Below are positions 12,270-20,442 of a stretch of 64,000 bases of DNA, piece by piece. The notes beneath the pieces are model-generated. The model did not search any database, was not told the origin of the DNA, and saw only the letters and a program-made list of their open reading frames with translations. A program made the translations under genes and the position numbers. Numbering within the stretch: the stretch's first letter is position 1; each line of letters opens with the position of its first letter. The DNA comes from Saccharothrix sp. (GTDB lineage: Bacteria > Actinomycetota > Actinomycetes > Mycobacteriales > Pseudonocardiaceae). The stretch is taken from assembly GCF_031180885.1 (NCBI RefSeq), contig NZ_JAPSLK010000009.1, positions 119,474-183,473 on the forward strand. Direction: 5' to 3'.

Positions 12270-12582
12270 GGGCGATCAGCAGGCACAGGATCGCGACGAC
12301 GAGGGACACGCCCGCCACCACGTACGGCCGCTTGGTCGGCGGGCTGACCCGGTTCTGGGTGAACGCGGAGACGGCGATCCGCCCGGCGATGTAGCTGACG
12401 GTGCTCAGCGCGACACCGAGCGCGAGGATCATCGTGTTGACGTCCCACGGGCTGTGGTCGACCCCCGGCCACAGCGCGATGAACACCAACGGCAACCCGA
12501 TGAGCCCGACCCCGACCGCGACCCCACCACCCCACGTGATCTTCCGGTTCCGGCTCATCGTGGCGATGCTACGAGTGTCCAT
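12259..12582 (-). CDS. Small three-helix membrane protein
   Basis: Predicted 107 residues, with three hydrophobic segments: about 20-40 (WGGGVAVGVGLIGLPLVFIA), 52-72 (MILALGVALSTVSYIAGRIA) and 86-106 ([20 protein letters not shown]). The start at 12582 is supported by GGGAGG 5 nt upstream; the internal ATG at 12558 is less well placed. No enzymatic motif is seen and the family is not recognised. It overlaps the 3' end of pmmB convergently. Confidence 0.75.
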   Translation of the reverse strand: MDTRSIATMSRNRKITWGGGVAVGVGLIGLPLVFIALWPGVDHSPWDVNTMILALGVALSTVSYIAGRIAVSAFTQNRVSPPTKRPYVVAGVSLVVAILCLLIALMV

Positions 12583-12830
12583 TTCTCCCTCCCGGTCACC
12601 TATGGAGACGCGCGACGCCGTTGTCGGTTCCACGTCCCACGCTATCGGGTCGGTACGACGGTGCCGGCTGTGGACTACGACGGGCCGTGCCGGCGGGTCT
12701 CCAGCGGCTGTTCGACATCGACGTCCGGGCGACCCCTGTTCGGGAGCACGGCGTGGACGACAACCCGGTCCGGAGGGCTACGAGTACGACTGGTGAGGCG
12801 CCCGGGAGCGTGGGCCGGCAGGCTGGCCGG

Positions 12831-13283
12831 GTGCCGAGGTTGCTGATCGTCCACCACACGCCGTCGCCGGGGATGCAGGAGCTGTTCGAGGCCGTGGTGA
12901 AGGGGGCCACCGATCCGGAGATCGTCGGGGTCGAGGTGGTGCGGGTGCCGGCGTTGTCGGCGGGGGTTTCGGATGTGCTGGCGGCGGACGGGTTCGTGTT
13001 GGGCACGCCGGCCAACATCGGGTACATCAGCGGGGCGTTGAAGCACTTCTTCGACACCGTGTACTACCCGTGCCTCGACGCCACGCGCGGGCGGCCGTTC
13101 GGGGCGTACGTGCACGGCAACCAGGGCACCGAGGGCGCGGTGAAGGCGATCCGGGACATCACCGGTGGGCTGGGGTGGAAGGCGGTCGTGGAGACCGTCG
13201 AGGTGATGGGCGGGCCGGACAAGGGTGCGTTGGAGCGGTGCTGGGAGTTGGGGGCGACGGTCGCCGCGTCCCTGATGGAATGA
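12831..13283 (+). CDS. Flavodoxin-like NAD(P)H-dependent reductase/flavoprotein
   Basis: Predicted 150 residues with the flavodoxin fold: VPRLLIVHHTPSPGMQELFEAV is the phosphate-binding first strand-loop-helix, DGFVLGTPANIGYISGALKHFFD is the flavin-contacting loop, and RPFGAYVHGNQG is the second FMN loop. This matches small WrbA/NADPH-dependent FMN-reductase relatives that bind FMN and reduce quinones or other acceptors. The GTG at 12831 has only a weak Shine-Dalgarno (GGCCGG). It ends in an ATGA overlap with the hydrolase downstream, so the two are probably co-transcribed. Substrate unknown. Confidence 0.85.
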   Translation: MPRLLIVHHTPSPGMQELFEAVVKGATDPEIVGVEVVRVPALSAGVSDVLAADGFVLGTPANIGYISGALKHFFDTVYYPCLDATRGRPFGAYVHGNQGTEGAVKAIRDITGGLGWKAVVETVEVMGGPDKGALERCWELGATVAASLME

Positions 13284-13843
13284 GCCCCATGACGGTGGTT
13301 TTCGTGGACGGCTGGTTCGGGCCCGACCCGGGTGACTGGCAGGAGCTGTGGGGGCTCGACCTGGCCGGCTCCCGACGGGTGGTGCAGGACGACTGGGACA
13401 CGCCGCAGCGGGAGCTGTGGGTGGAGCGGTTGGACGAGGTGCTGGCCGAGTCGTCGTCGCCGGTGCTGGTCGCGCACAGCCTGGGCACGTTGACCGTCGC
13501 GCATTGGGTCGCGGGTGGTGGGCGGCGGCCGGTGAAGGGGGCGTTGCTGGTCACGCCGGCCGACGTCGAGCGCAATCCGGATCCGGCGATCCGGGGGTTC
13601 GCGCCGATCCCCCGTTCCGCGTTCCCGTTCCCGACGATCGTGGCCGCGAGTCGCACGGATCGGTGGATGACGCCCGAGCGTGCGCAGGAGTTCGCGGATG
13701 CGTGGGGTGCCAAGCTGGTCGACGTCGGGCCGGTCGGGCACCTGACCGTGGCCGAGGGGCCTGGTTCCCTGGCCTGCCGGTCGGGCGCTCTTGGAGGAGT
13801 TGCTTTAGGGGATCAGGGCGAGCTGCTCCGGGGTCGGTTGTAG
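13280..13843 (+). CDS. RBBP9/YdeN-type alpha/beta serine hydrolase with frameshifted C terminus
   Basis: Serine hydrolase with nucleophile motif LVAHSLGT, an early FVDGWFGPDPGDWQ segment and the GHLTVAEG His region. The frame as read ends in an atypical Arg/Gly tail at 13843. One base to the side the family's usual C terminus appears: GLVPWPAGRALLEELL followed by TAG at 13806-13808. Removing one G from the run at 13756-13759 restores a protein of ~175 residues. The gene is therefore either a recent frameshift or a sequencing error. ATG 13280 overlaps the previous stop; ATG 13289 is an alternative. It may hydrolyse small esters; the substrate is unknown. It converges with the aldo/keto reductase remnant. 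Confidence 0.8.
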   Translation: MSPMTVVFVDGWFGPDPGDWQELWGLDLAGSRRVVQDDWDTPQRELWVERLDEVLAESSSPVLVAHSLGTLTVAHWVAGGGRRPVKGALLVTPADVERNPDPAIRGFAPIPRSAFPFPTIVAASRTDRWMTPERAQEFADAWGAKLVDVGPVGHLTVAEGPGSLACRSGALGGVALGDQGELLRGRL

Positions 13844-14665
13844 TGATGCGGCGGCGAGGTTTGCGTGCAGGTACTTGACCCTCTTGGTGGCGGGGATTGG
13901 TACCGCGCCCTGGTGGTGCACCCGGGCGAGGGCGACCTGGGCTGGTGAGACGTCGTGCCGGGCGGCGATGGCCCGGAGTGCCTCGGTGGTGGGGTCGGGG
14001 TGGGTGGGTTCGGTCGGGCGGAGGTCGCGGGCGATGAGTTCGTGGTCGGCGGGCGGGATGTCGAGGAGGGTCACGCCGAGGTCGAGCGCCCGGTGGAGCG
14101 TGCGGACCGCCTCGGGGTCGCTGCCCGCCCCGATCGCCTCCCGTCGGCCGCCTCCCCCGGTCGCGCCGCCGCCAGTCGCCGCGCCCGCATAGCCGCCCGC
14201 GCCACCCGCGTAACCGCCCGCGCCACCCGCGTAACCGCCAGCGCCACCCGCGTAACCGCCAGCGCCACCCACGTGACCGCCCGCCCCGCCCGCATAGCCG
14301 CCTGCGCCACCCGCATGGCCACCCGCCCCGGTCGCATGACCGCCGGCACCACCCGCGTGACCGCCAGCGCAGCCCACATGTCCACCAGCGCCACCCGCAT
14401 CGCCGCCAGCGCCACCCGCGCCGCTCGCATGGCCGCCGGCCGCGGTCGCGCCTGTATGGCCGCCGGCCCCGGTCGTCGCGCCATGTCCGCCGGTGCCAGT
14501 CGCACCTGCGTGTCCGCCGGCGTCGCTCGCGCCAGCGCGGCCGCCCGCGCCGCTCGCGCGGGCGTGGCCTCCGGCCCCCGTCTCCATTGTCCCAGGGGGG
14601 ACCGACGAATTTGTGTGCAGGCCTTGGGCACCGACCTCCAGGGTGCCCAGGTGGCGGGTGTTCAT
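13805..14665 (-). CDS. Truncated aldo/keto reductase with a Gly-rich repeat insertion
   Basis: Predicted 286 residues and clearly a decayed duplicate of the gene just upstream. Residues 1-16 (HLGTLEVGAQGL), 181-216 (DPEAVRTLHRALDLGVTLLD) and 217-286 (VSPAQVALARVHHQGAVPIP, ATKRVKYLHANLAAASL) match the ends of an aldo/keto reductase. The central ~200 residues carrying the catalytic Lys and His are missing, and the Tyr is gone. Residues 27-172 are replaced by a repetitive Gly/Ala/Tyr/His segment (GGAGGYA units). A good GAGGA site precedes the ATG and the frame is open, so a protein may still be made, but not an active reductase. It is third in the MerR-AKR-AKR series. Confidence 0.8.
   Translation of the reverse strand: MNTRHLGTLEVGAQGLHTNSSVPPGTMETGAGGHARASGAGGRAGASDAGGHAGATGTGGHGATTGAGGHTGATAAGGHASGAGGAGGDAGGAGGHVGCAGGHAGGAGGHATGAGGHAGGAGGYAGGAGGHVGGAGGYAGGAGGYAGGAGGYAGGAGGYAGAATGGGATGGGGRREAIGAGSDPEAVRTLHRALDLGVTLLDIPPADHELIARDLRPTEPTHPDPTTEALRAIAARHDVSPAQVALARVHHQGAVPIPATKRVKYLHANLAAASLQPTPEQLALIP
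14182..14560 (-). repeat. Degenerate 21-bp tandem repeat encoding GGAGGYA units
   Basis: Head-to-tail 21-bp units such as GCGTAACCGCCCGCGCCACCC (plus strand) are near-identical at 14190-14280 and progressively degenerate toward 14560. Each encodes seven residues, GGAGGYA/H. The array keeps the reading frame of the truncated aldo/keto reductase. Confidence 0.85.
14561..14612 (+). repeat. Dispersed ~52-bp repeat, copy 1
   Basis: Starts GGCGTGGCCTCCGGCCCCCG, continues TCCATTGTCCCA and ends near ACCGACGAAT. Copies 2 (43451) and 3 (56181) share the same blocks. This copy sits exactly at the junction between the conserved N terminus of the truncated aldo/keto reductase and its Gly-rich insertion. 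Confidence 0.7.
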
Positions 14666-14674
14666 TTCCTCGGG

Positions 14675-15624
<950 letters not shown>

Positions 15625-15628
<4 letters not shown>

Positions 15629-16008
15629 GCGGTGATCCCTTCCACGAAGGTGTGCTCGATCTGCTCGTAGTGGGCGATCTTGTAGTCCAGCACGTCGAGG
15701 CACGACTGGAGTTCGGCGATGCGCTCGCGGACGGACGCGCGGTGCTCGAACAGCATCTGCTTGCGCCTGCCCGCGGTGGCCGCGCCGCGGTGCCGCAACT
15801 GGGCGTATTCGCGCATCATCCGGATGGGCATGCCGGTGGTGCGCAGACGGGTGAGGAAGATGAGCCAGCCCAGGTCGTCGTCGCTGTAGGTGCGTCGACC
15901 CCCGGAGTCCCGAGCGGGCGGGTCCACCAGGCCGATCCGTTCGTAGTAGCGCAGCGTGTCGATCGACAACCCACTGCGCTCGGCCGCTTGAGCGATCGAG
16001 TACGTCAC
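15625..16008 (-). CDS. MerR-family transcriptional regulator
   Basis: Predicted 127 residues from the GTG at 16008. Residues 1-70 are the MerR winged helix ([26 protein letters not shown], then [28 protein letters not shown]). Residues 80-120 form the coiled-coil dimer helix. No cysteine cluster for metal binding is seen, so an organic or aldehyde inducer is more likely than a metal. An upstream GTG (16035) lies inside the palindromic operator at 16025-16040, so I prefer 16008. It is co-transcribed with the aldo/keto reductase (4-bp overlap). Confidence 0.92.
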
Positions 16009-16024
16009 CCCACGACCGTAGGAG

Positions 16025-16040
16025 CTGGAGTGCACTCCAG
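16025..16040. promoter_or_regulatory. Perfect palindromic MerR operator CTGGAGTGCACTCCAG
   Basis: A 16-bp perfect palindrome 17 bp upstream of the merR start. GGAGTGCACTCC cores are typical of MerR-family (AdhR/NmlR-like) operators lying between -35 and -10. It probably controls the merR-AKR-AKR operon autogenously. Confidence 0.75.
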
Positions 16041-16073
16041 GTCAACCCGATTCGGGTACTGGTTCAAGTCGGG

Positions 16074-16466
16074 TCAGCGGCGCACGGCGATGGCGTCGAC
16101 CTCGAACTTCATGTCGGGCATCGCCAAGGCGGCCACGCCGACCAGGGTTTGTGCCGGTGGGCGGGTGCCCCAGATGTCGGCGACGGCCTTGGCCCAGATC
16201 GCCAGCTTGGTCTCGTCGTGGTCGACGACGTGGCTGCCGAGGCGGACGACGTCGCCGAAGCCCAGGCCCACGGCGGCGAGCGCGGTCCCCAGGTTCTCCA
16301 GCGACTTCGCGACCTGCTCGGCGAAGTCGTCGGACACCACGCGCCCGTCCGGGCCGGACGCGTACTGGCCCGCGATGAACACGACCTCGGTCGCCGGCGC
16401 CGCGACGACGTGGCTGTAGCCGAACGGGACCGGGTCGTGCAGGCCCTCGGGGTTGGTGATGCGCAT
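16074..16466 (-). CDS. RidA/YjgF-family protein (enamine/imine deaminase-like)
   Basis: Predicted 130 residues, normal for RidA. Features are FGYSHVVAAPATEVVFIAGQYASGPDGRVV, the LAAVGLGFGDVVRLG helix, and the C-terminal motif LAMPDMKFEVDAIAV. The usual catalytic Arg of RidA lies in an IP-R-S/T-context motif that is not obvious here. It therefore belongs to a wider Rid subfamily and may act on another imine or be a binding protein. AGGAGA precedes the ATG. It follows the Rrf2 gene by 11 bp and is probably controlled by it. Confidence 0.88.
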   Translation of the reverse strand: MRITNPEGLHDPVPFGYSHVVAAPATEVVFIAGQYASGPDGRVVSDDFAEQVAKSLENLGTALAAVGLGFGDVVRLGSHVVDHDETKLAIWAKAVADIWGTRPPAQTLVGVAALAMPDMKFEVDAIAVRR

Positions 16467-16477
16467 GGTGTCTCCTG

Positions 16478-16945
16478 TCAGGTGGTGAACCAGCGGCGGA
16501 CGCGGTCGGGCACGTCGGGGTTGGTGCGCTGGACGGTCGCCATCACGTCGGCGACGGTCTGCGCGGCCAGCTCCCTCCGCCACGCCAGCTCCGCCACGCC
16601 CATGGCCTGGTCCACGGCGCACCGGCTGTGGTCGGCGTGGTTCGCGCCGGGGCCGCGGCGGCGGATCTCGGTGCAGCGGAAGGCATGGTCGGGGCCTTCG
16701 ATGGCGCTGACCACGTCCATGAGCGTGATCCGCTCGGGGGTCCTGGCCAGGCGGAAGCCGCCTCTCGGCCCGGGGGTCGAGGTGAGCAGGCCCGCCCGGG
16801 CCAGGGCTTGGAGCTGCTTGTTGAGGTAGGCGGCGGGGAGGTCGTAGTAGGCCGCGAGGCGGGCCGCCGGGACGGCCCGGTCACCGACCCACGCCAGGTC
16901 GAGGCAGCAGTGCACCGCCCACTCGACGCCCTCGCCCATCCGCAT
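16478..16945 (-). CDS. Rrf2-family transcriptional regulator
   Basis: Predicted 155 residues. Residues 1-80 are the winged helix typical of Rrf2 (EWAVHCCLDLAW, RLAAYYDLPAAYLNKQLQALARAGLL, TSTPGPRGGFRLARTPERITLMDVV). Two cysteines (FRCTEI and SRCAVDQ) remain from the usual Fe-S triad, so an intact [2Fe-2S] site is doubtful; redox or ligand sensing of another kind is possible. The ATG at 16945 lies 6 nt after TAATAT on the minus strand, suggesting a leaderless mRNA. Heads an operon with the RidA gene. Confidence 0.9.
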   Translation of the reverse strand: MRMGEGVEWAVHCCLDLAWVGDRAVPAARLAAYYDLPAAYLNKQLQALARAGLLTSTPGPRGGFRLARTPERITLMDVVSAIEGPDHAFRCTEIRRRGPGANHADHSRCAVDQAMGVAELAWRRELAAQTVADVMATVQRTNPDVPDRVRRWFTT

Positions 16946-16946
16946 A

Positions 16947-16967
16947 TCTGGATATTAGATGTCCAGA
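16947..16967. promoter_or_regulatory. Inverted repeat TCTGGA-N9-TCCAGA with overlapping -10 (Rrf2 autoregulatory site)
   Basis: A 6-bp perfect inverted repeat with a 9-bp spacer begins 2 bp upstream of the Rrf2 start. On the minus strand the spacer and right arm read TAATAT-CCAGAT-ATG, a -10 box 6 nt from the start codon. Repressor binding would block both promoter and leaderless start. Confidence 0.7.
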
Positions 16968-16987
16968 ATTATGGCGCAAGGGAGTGA

Positions 16988-17959
16988 TCATGCTGTCGCG
17001 AGCGCACGGAGGGCCTCGTAGGAGCGCTGCACGAACTGGGCGCGCAAGCCCGGACCCGAGTTGGCCAGCGCGACCAGCGCGGTGCCGGTGTCCGGGCTGT
17101 ACCCGGCGAAGGCGGTGAACCCGCGCGTGCCGCCCGCGTGGAAGAGCAGCGTGCGGCCGGGTCGGGCGCGGCGGTTCCAGACCAGGCACACGTCGTCCGT
17201 GGTGCCCGGCCGGACCACGCGCGGGCGAGCGACGTCGGCCAGGGCGGCGGGCAGCGGGGTGGCGTCCGGGTCGAGCAGGGCGGTCAGGTAGCGGAGCAGG
17301 TCGGGGGCCGTGGAGCGCAGTGCGCCTGCCGCGGGGAGACCCGGGATGGCCCACGGCGGGCGCGGACGGCGGTGCCAGTGGCCCGTGGCCTGGCGGGTTC
17401 CGGTGCAGTCGGTGTCGTGCAGGCCGAGCGGGCGCAGGACGCGAGCGGCCAGCAGGTCCGGGTACGGGACGCCGGCCGCGCGGGCCAGTGCCAGGCCCAG
17501 CACGGCGACGCCGTAGTTCGAGTAGCGGTAGGTCGGGGGTGTGCGCGTCTTGGTGCGGGGCAGGGCCGCCAGCAGGGCGTCCGGGCCGAACGCCGCGTAC
17601 GGGGTGCTGAACCACCTGGGCAGCGCGGTGCGCAGCAGTCCGGGCGGGAGTCGCGGCAGGCCGGAGGTGTGGGTGGCCAGTTGGGCGAGGGTGATCGGGG
17701 TGGGCGTCCCGGGCAGGTAGCGGCGGACTTCGTCGTCGTGGGCGACTTCGCCGGACGCGACCATCTGGGCCAGCAGGAGCGCGGTGAACGTCTTGGTCAA
17801 CGACCCGATCTCGAACCGGGTGCCCGGGGTGAGCGGGTCGCCGCCGCGTGCGGTGGTGCCGGACAGCAGCACGGTGTCCTCGTACTGGCGGCGGGCGGCC
17901 ACGGCGACGCCGGTCGCGCCGGGTGCGGCGGTCAGCAGTGGGGCGAGGAGTTCGTCCAT
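16988..17959 (-). CDS. Serine hydrolase of the class C beta-lactamase/esterase family
   Basis: Predicted 323 residues. The SxxK motif is S53LTK56 (EIGSLTKTFTALL), the YxN motif Y146SN148 (YRYSNYGVAVLGL), and an H-A-G-G triad stands for KTG (LLFHAGGTRGF). This is the penicillin-binding-like esterase/peptidase fold. No signal peptide is evident, so it is probably cytoplasmic and not a conventional lactamase. Its ATG overlaps the previous stop by one base (TGATG), placing it last in a coupled operon with a 61-residue peptide and two uncharacterised proteins. In that setting it could process or hydrolyse a peptide or ester product; that is speculation. Confidence 0.88.
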   Translation of the reverse strand: MDELLAPLLTAAPGATGVAVAARRQYEDTVLLSGTTARGGDPLTPGTRFEIGSLTKTFTALLLAQMVASGEVAHDDEVRRYLPGTPTPITLAQLATHTSGLPRLPPGLLRTALPRWFSTPYAAFGPDALLAALPRTKTRTPPTYRYSNYGVAVLGLALARAAGVPYPDLLAARVLRPLGLHDTDCTGTRQATGHWHRRPRPPWAIPGLPAAGALRSTAPDLLRYLTALLDPDATPLPAALADVARPRVVRPGTTDDVCLVWNRRARPGRTLLFHAGGTRGFTAFAGYSPDTGTALVALANSGPGLRAQFVQRSYEALRALATA

Positions 17960-18858
17960 CAGGCGCCGAGGAGGCGGGACAGGGCGAGCGTCCCGGCGAT
18001 CACGGCGACGACCGTCGGGTGCTGGTGGTCGGTGAACCGGGTGGCCGGGTCGTCGGAGACCGGTTCGCCGTCGCGGGGCAGGAGGCCGTCGTCGTGCTGG
18101 GCGTTCGCGAGGGCGTGCCACTCGGCCGGGTCGAGGTGCGGTTCGGGCAGGCAGGCGCCGACGATCAGCAGTTCGCCGACGAGGTCCCACTGCCCCACCT
18201 CGGCCCAGACGTCCACCCACACCGGCAGCCAGGTCGCCAGGTGGTCGGCGATGTCGGGCGGCAGGTCGTGCGGGCGGGCGCCCCAGTCGGTGAGGTGGAA
18301 GACGGTGTGGGTGACGTGGTAGCCGGCGGTCCAGTCGATCGCCCACGGCTGCGGGGTGCGGCCGAGCCAGGTGGCGCGGGTCAGGGCGGTCCAGTCCGGG
18401 TCTGGGCCGATGCCCGTGGTGCGGTGCGCGTTGGCCACGGCGAGCCGGCGGTTCGGGAGGACTTCGGTCGAGTTGTCCACGGCGGCGCTGTGCTCCAGCA
18501 GGGCGTGCAGGCGGTCGTGGCGCAGGCCGGCGCGGGCGAAGTGGGCGTAGGTCTCCAGCGGGTCGGTGAGCAGCCAGTGCCGGAGTTGGCGTTCGTAGAG
18601 CAGGTCGCCCGCGCGGAACTCGGACCAGGTGAAGTCGAGCAGGTCACGGGCTTGGGCGAGGGACGCGGGGCCGGCCACGCCCTCGCGCAGCACCAGGGAC
18701 GCGGCGAGGGCCGTTTCGCCCAGGGGCTTGTAGTGGCGGTCCGGGTCGCCGATGTCGGTGGCGTCGGGTGGGAACGCGCCGAGGTGGCGGTGGGTGTGCA
18801 GCCAGTCGAGGGCGGTGGTGGCGAGCTTGTGGGCGTGGTGGGCCGCGGTGGTGGTCAC
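17959..18858 (-). CDS. Uncharacterised alpha-helical protein (possibly DUF6895-like)
   Basis: Predicted 299 residues, Trp/His-rich and mostly helical, with no signal peptide or membrane segment. Notable stretches are LDWLHTHRHLGAFPPD, YKPLGETALAASLVL, and the central YHVTHTVFHLTDWG, which has several conserved-looking His, Thr and Trp residues. The repeating helix pairs recall an alpha/alpha-toroid. From memory it resembles an actinobacterial DUF6895-type protein; this is unverified. The GTG at 18858 overlaps the upstream stop (GTGA), and its stop overlaps the serine-hydrolase ATG. Function unknown. Confidence 0.75.
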   Translation of the reverse strand: MTTTAAHHAHKLATTALDWLHTHRHLGAFPPDATDIGDPDRHYKPLGETALAASLVLREGVAGPASLAQARDLLDFTWSEFRAGDLLYERQLRHWLLTDPLETYAHFARAGLRHDRLHALLEHSAAVDNSTEVLPNRRLAVANAHRTTGIGPDPDWTALTRATWLGRTPQPWAIDWTAGYHVTHTVFHLTDWGARPHDLPPDIADHLATWLPVWVDVWAEVGQWDLVGELLIVGACLPEPHLDPAEWHALANAQHDDGLLPRDGEPVSDDPATRFTDHQHPTVVAVIAGTLALSRLLGA

Positions 18859-19571
18859 GCGGCCTCCAGCAGCCTTCGGGTGATGGCGAGGTCGAGGGCG
18901 AGGCGCGCTCCGGTGCCCGCGTAGAGGTGGAGGTGTTGGGCGAGGAGCGTCGGGTCGAGCGGGGTTTTGATGCTTTCGTGGTGCAGCAGGGCGATCCAGC
19001 GGGCCAGCCGGACGGCGGTCGCGTAGTCGCGGCGCAGCACCGACCGGGTGACGCCCCGGGCCACCGCCGTCGGGTGGTCGAAGACCGCCTCCACGACCGG
19101 GCCGCCGAGGTCGGGCAGGGCGAGTGGCGCGAGTTGGGCGACGTGCACGGACCAGGTCTGCCACTCGTCCGGGTCACCCAGGACGGCGTCGGCGCAGCCC
19201 GGTGGGCAGGGATCGGGTTCGTCGGGGTCGGCCAGGCGGAGGAGGGCGGTCGCGGTCGCCCAGTCGCGCCAGGCGGTGACGTGCTGTTCGTGGGAGGCGG
19301 GTGTGCGGACGACGGGGAAGCAGGCGAAGGAGTCGGAGACGACCTCGACGTCCCCCGGGTCGAGCAGGTGGCCCGCGAGCAGGTGCGGCGCGAACAGGTC
19401 GGCGCCGACCAACCGGACCGCGCCGAGGACCAGCGTGCGGTCGGCGGACGAGTCGACGTGCTCCACCAACCCCGGCCGCTCCCGACCGCGCAACGCGTGG
19501 ACCACCTGGCCGGCGAGCACGTCGGCCGCGCCGGCCAGGGAGGTCTCGGCGAGGCGGCCACCGGTCGTCAT
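18855..19571 (-). CDS. Uncharacterised cytoplasmic protein, partner of the helical protein downstream
   Basis: Predicted 238 residues, no signal peptide or membrane segment. The first half is mixed alpha/beta (GADLFAPHLLAGHLLDPGDVEVV). A short Cys motif DPCPPGC sits near the middle, and the second half is helical (ARGVTRSVLRRDYATAVRLARWIALLHHE). I do not recognise the family. The ATG at 19571 has no strong ribosome-binding site and is 25 bp after the stop of the 61-residue peptide gene. The stop overlaps the next gene by 4 bp. Its linkage suggests action on or with that peptide, which is inference only. Confidence 0.7.
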   Translation of the reverse strand: MTTGGRLAETSLAGAADVLAGQVVHALRGRERPGLVEHVDSSADRTLVLGAVRLVGADLFAPHLLAGHLLDPGDVEVVSDSFACFPVVRTPASHEQHVTAWRDWATATALLRLADPDEPDPCPPGCADAVLGDPDEWQTWSVHVAQLAPLALPDLGGPVVEAVFDHPTAVARGVTRSVLRRDYATAVRLARWIALLHHESIKTPLDPTLLAQHLHLYAGTGARLALDLAITRRLLEAA

Positions 19572-19596
19572 CGGCGGGTGCCTTTGGCTTGGGTGG

Positions 19597-19782
19597 TCAC
19601 CGGTCCTTCGGCTCTTTCGGTGTGGGGGGCGAGATGAGCAGTCCGAGCAGGAGACCGCCGGCCGCTTGCGGTTCGTGCAGCGGGGCGTCGCTGACGGCGG
19701 TTTCGGGTGGGGCCATCAGGGCGGTGAGGGCGGTGCGTTGTTCGGTGGTGGCGATCGGGTGGGTGAGGGCGTGGAGGGCCAT
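19597..19782 (-). CDS. Small peptide (61 aa) heading a four-gene operon; possible precursor peptide
   Basis: A short ORF with a strong ribosome-binding site (GAGGAG, 8 nt from the ATG). The N-terminal half is helical and polar (ALHALTHPIATTEQRTALTAL). A Pro/Glu/Asp linker follows, then a hydrophobic C-terminal stretch (AAGGLLLGLLISPP) and a charged end. Size, leader-like first half and the three following genes of unknown function plus a serine hydrolase fit a precursor-like peptide. No recognised RiPP core (Cys or Ser/Thr-rich) is present. It could equally be a small helical accessory protein. Confidence 0.6.
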   Translation of the reverse strand: MALHALTHPIATTEQRTALTALMAPPETAVSDAPLHEPQAAGGLLLGLLISPPTPKEPKDR

Positions 19783-20442
19783 CGCGGTTCTCCTCGAATC
19801 GGGACACCGCTGTCGGTGTCCGGCCGACTACAGGTTCGAGTGCAACACAGCGAACGGGGGTTGAGCCGCCGAACCATCCGAGTGAGTGACAACGCAGGAT
19901 GGCCCCGCAGCGCTCGCGAAGGTGTTGGCACGCCACGACTTCCGGGGTCGAGGCGAGGTGAGGTGGGGAGGGATCGGCCAGCTGGCGCGGGGGCCGGTGA
20001 CGGATCGCGGGAGCGGGCACGCGCGGGCATGAAGGGGCACGGGGGCACGGCAGCGGGCGCGGGCGCGCGGGAAGGGCGAGCGGGCACGCGCGGGCATGAA
20101 GGGGCACGGGGGCACGGGGGCGGGCGCGGGAATGGGAGCGGGGCCAGGCGCGGGAGCGGGAGCGGGGGCAGGCGCGCGGGAAGGGCCAGCGAGCGCGCGG
20201 GCATGAAAGGGCACGGGAGCGCGAGGAGGCGAGCGCGGTCCCGCCCCTGCGGCAGGCACCGGCGGGCAGGTACGGCTGGCGGTGGGGCACAGCAGCGGCC
20301 GGACAGCCGCCTGCGCCAGCGGCTGAAGCAGCGGCCGGCATCGGCGGCTGGCTGGTGGCGGCGGGCGTGGCTCGGAGCGCGTTTGACCCAGCCCGCGCGC
20401 GGGCTGCGCGTGGGCGGGGTGGTGTCAGACGCCCGAGGTGGG
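19783..20442. other. 660-bp gene-free interval with repetitive GGGCATGAAGGGGCACG DNA
   Basis: The promoter region of the peptide operon (19783-19900) is followed by low-complexity GC-rich DNA. The block GCGGGCATGAAGGGGCACGG recurs at about 20023, 20092 and (one base changed) 20198, separated by GCGGGCGCGGGA-type runs. Long open frames exist on both strands only because stop codons are rare in this composition; their translations are Ala/Pro/Arg repeats. No gene seen. Confidence 0.6.
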
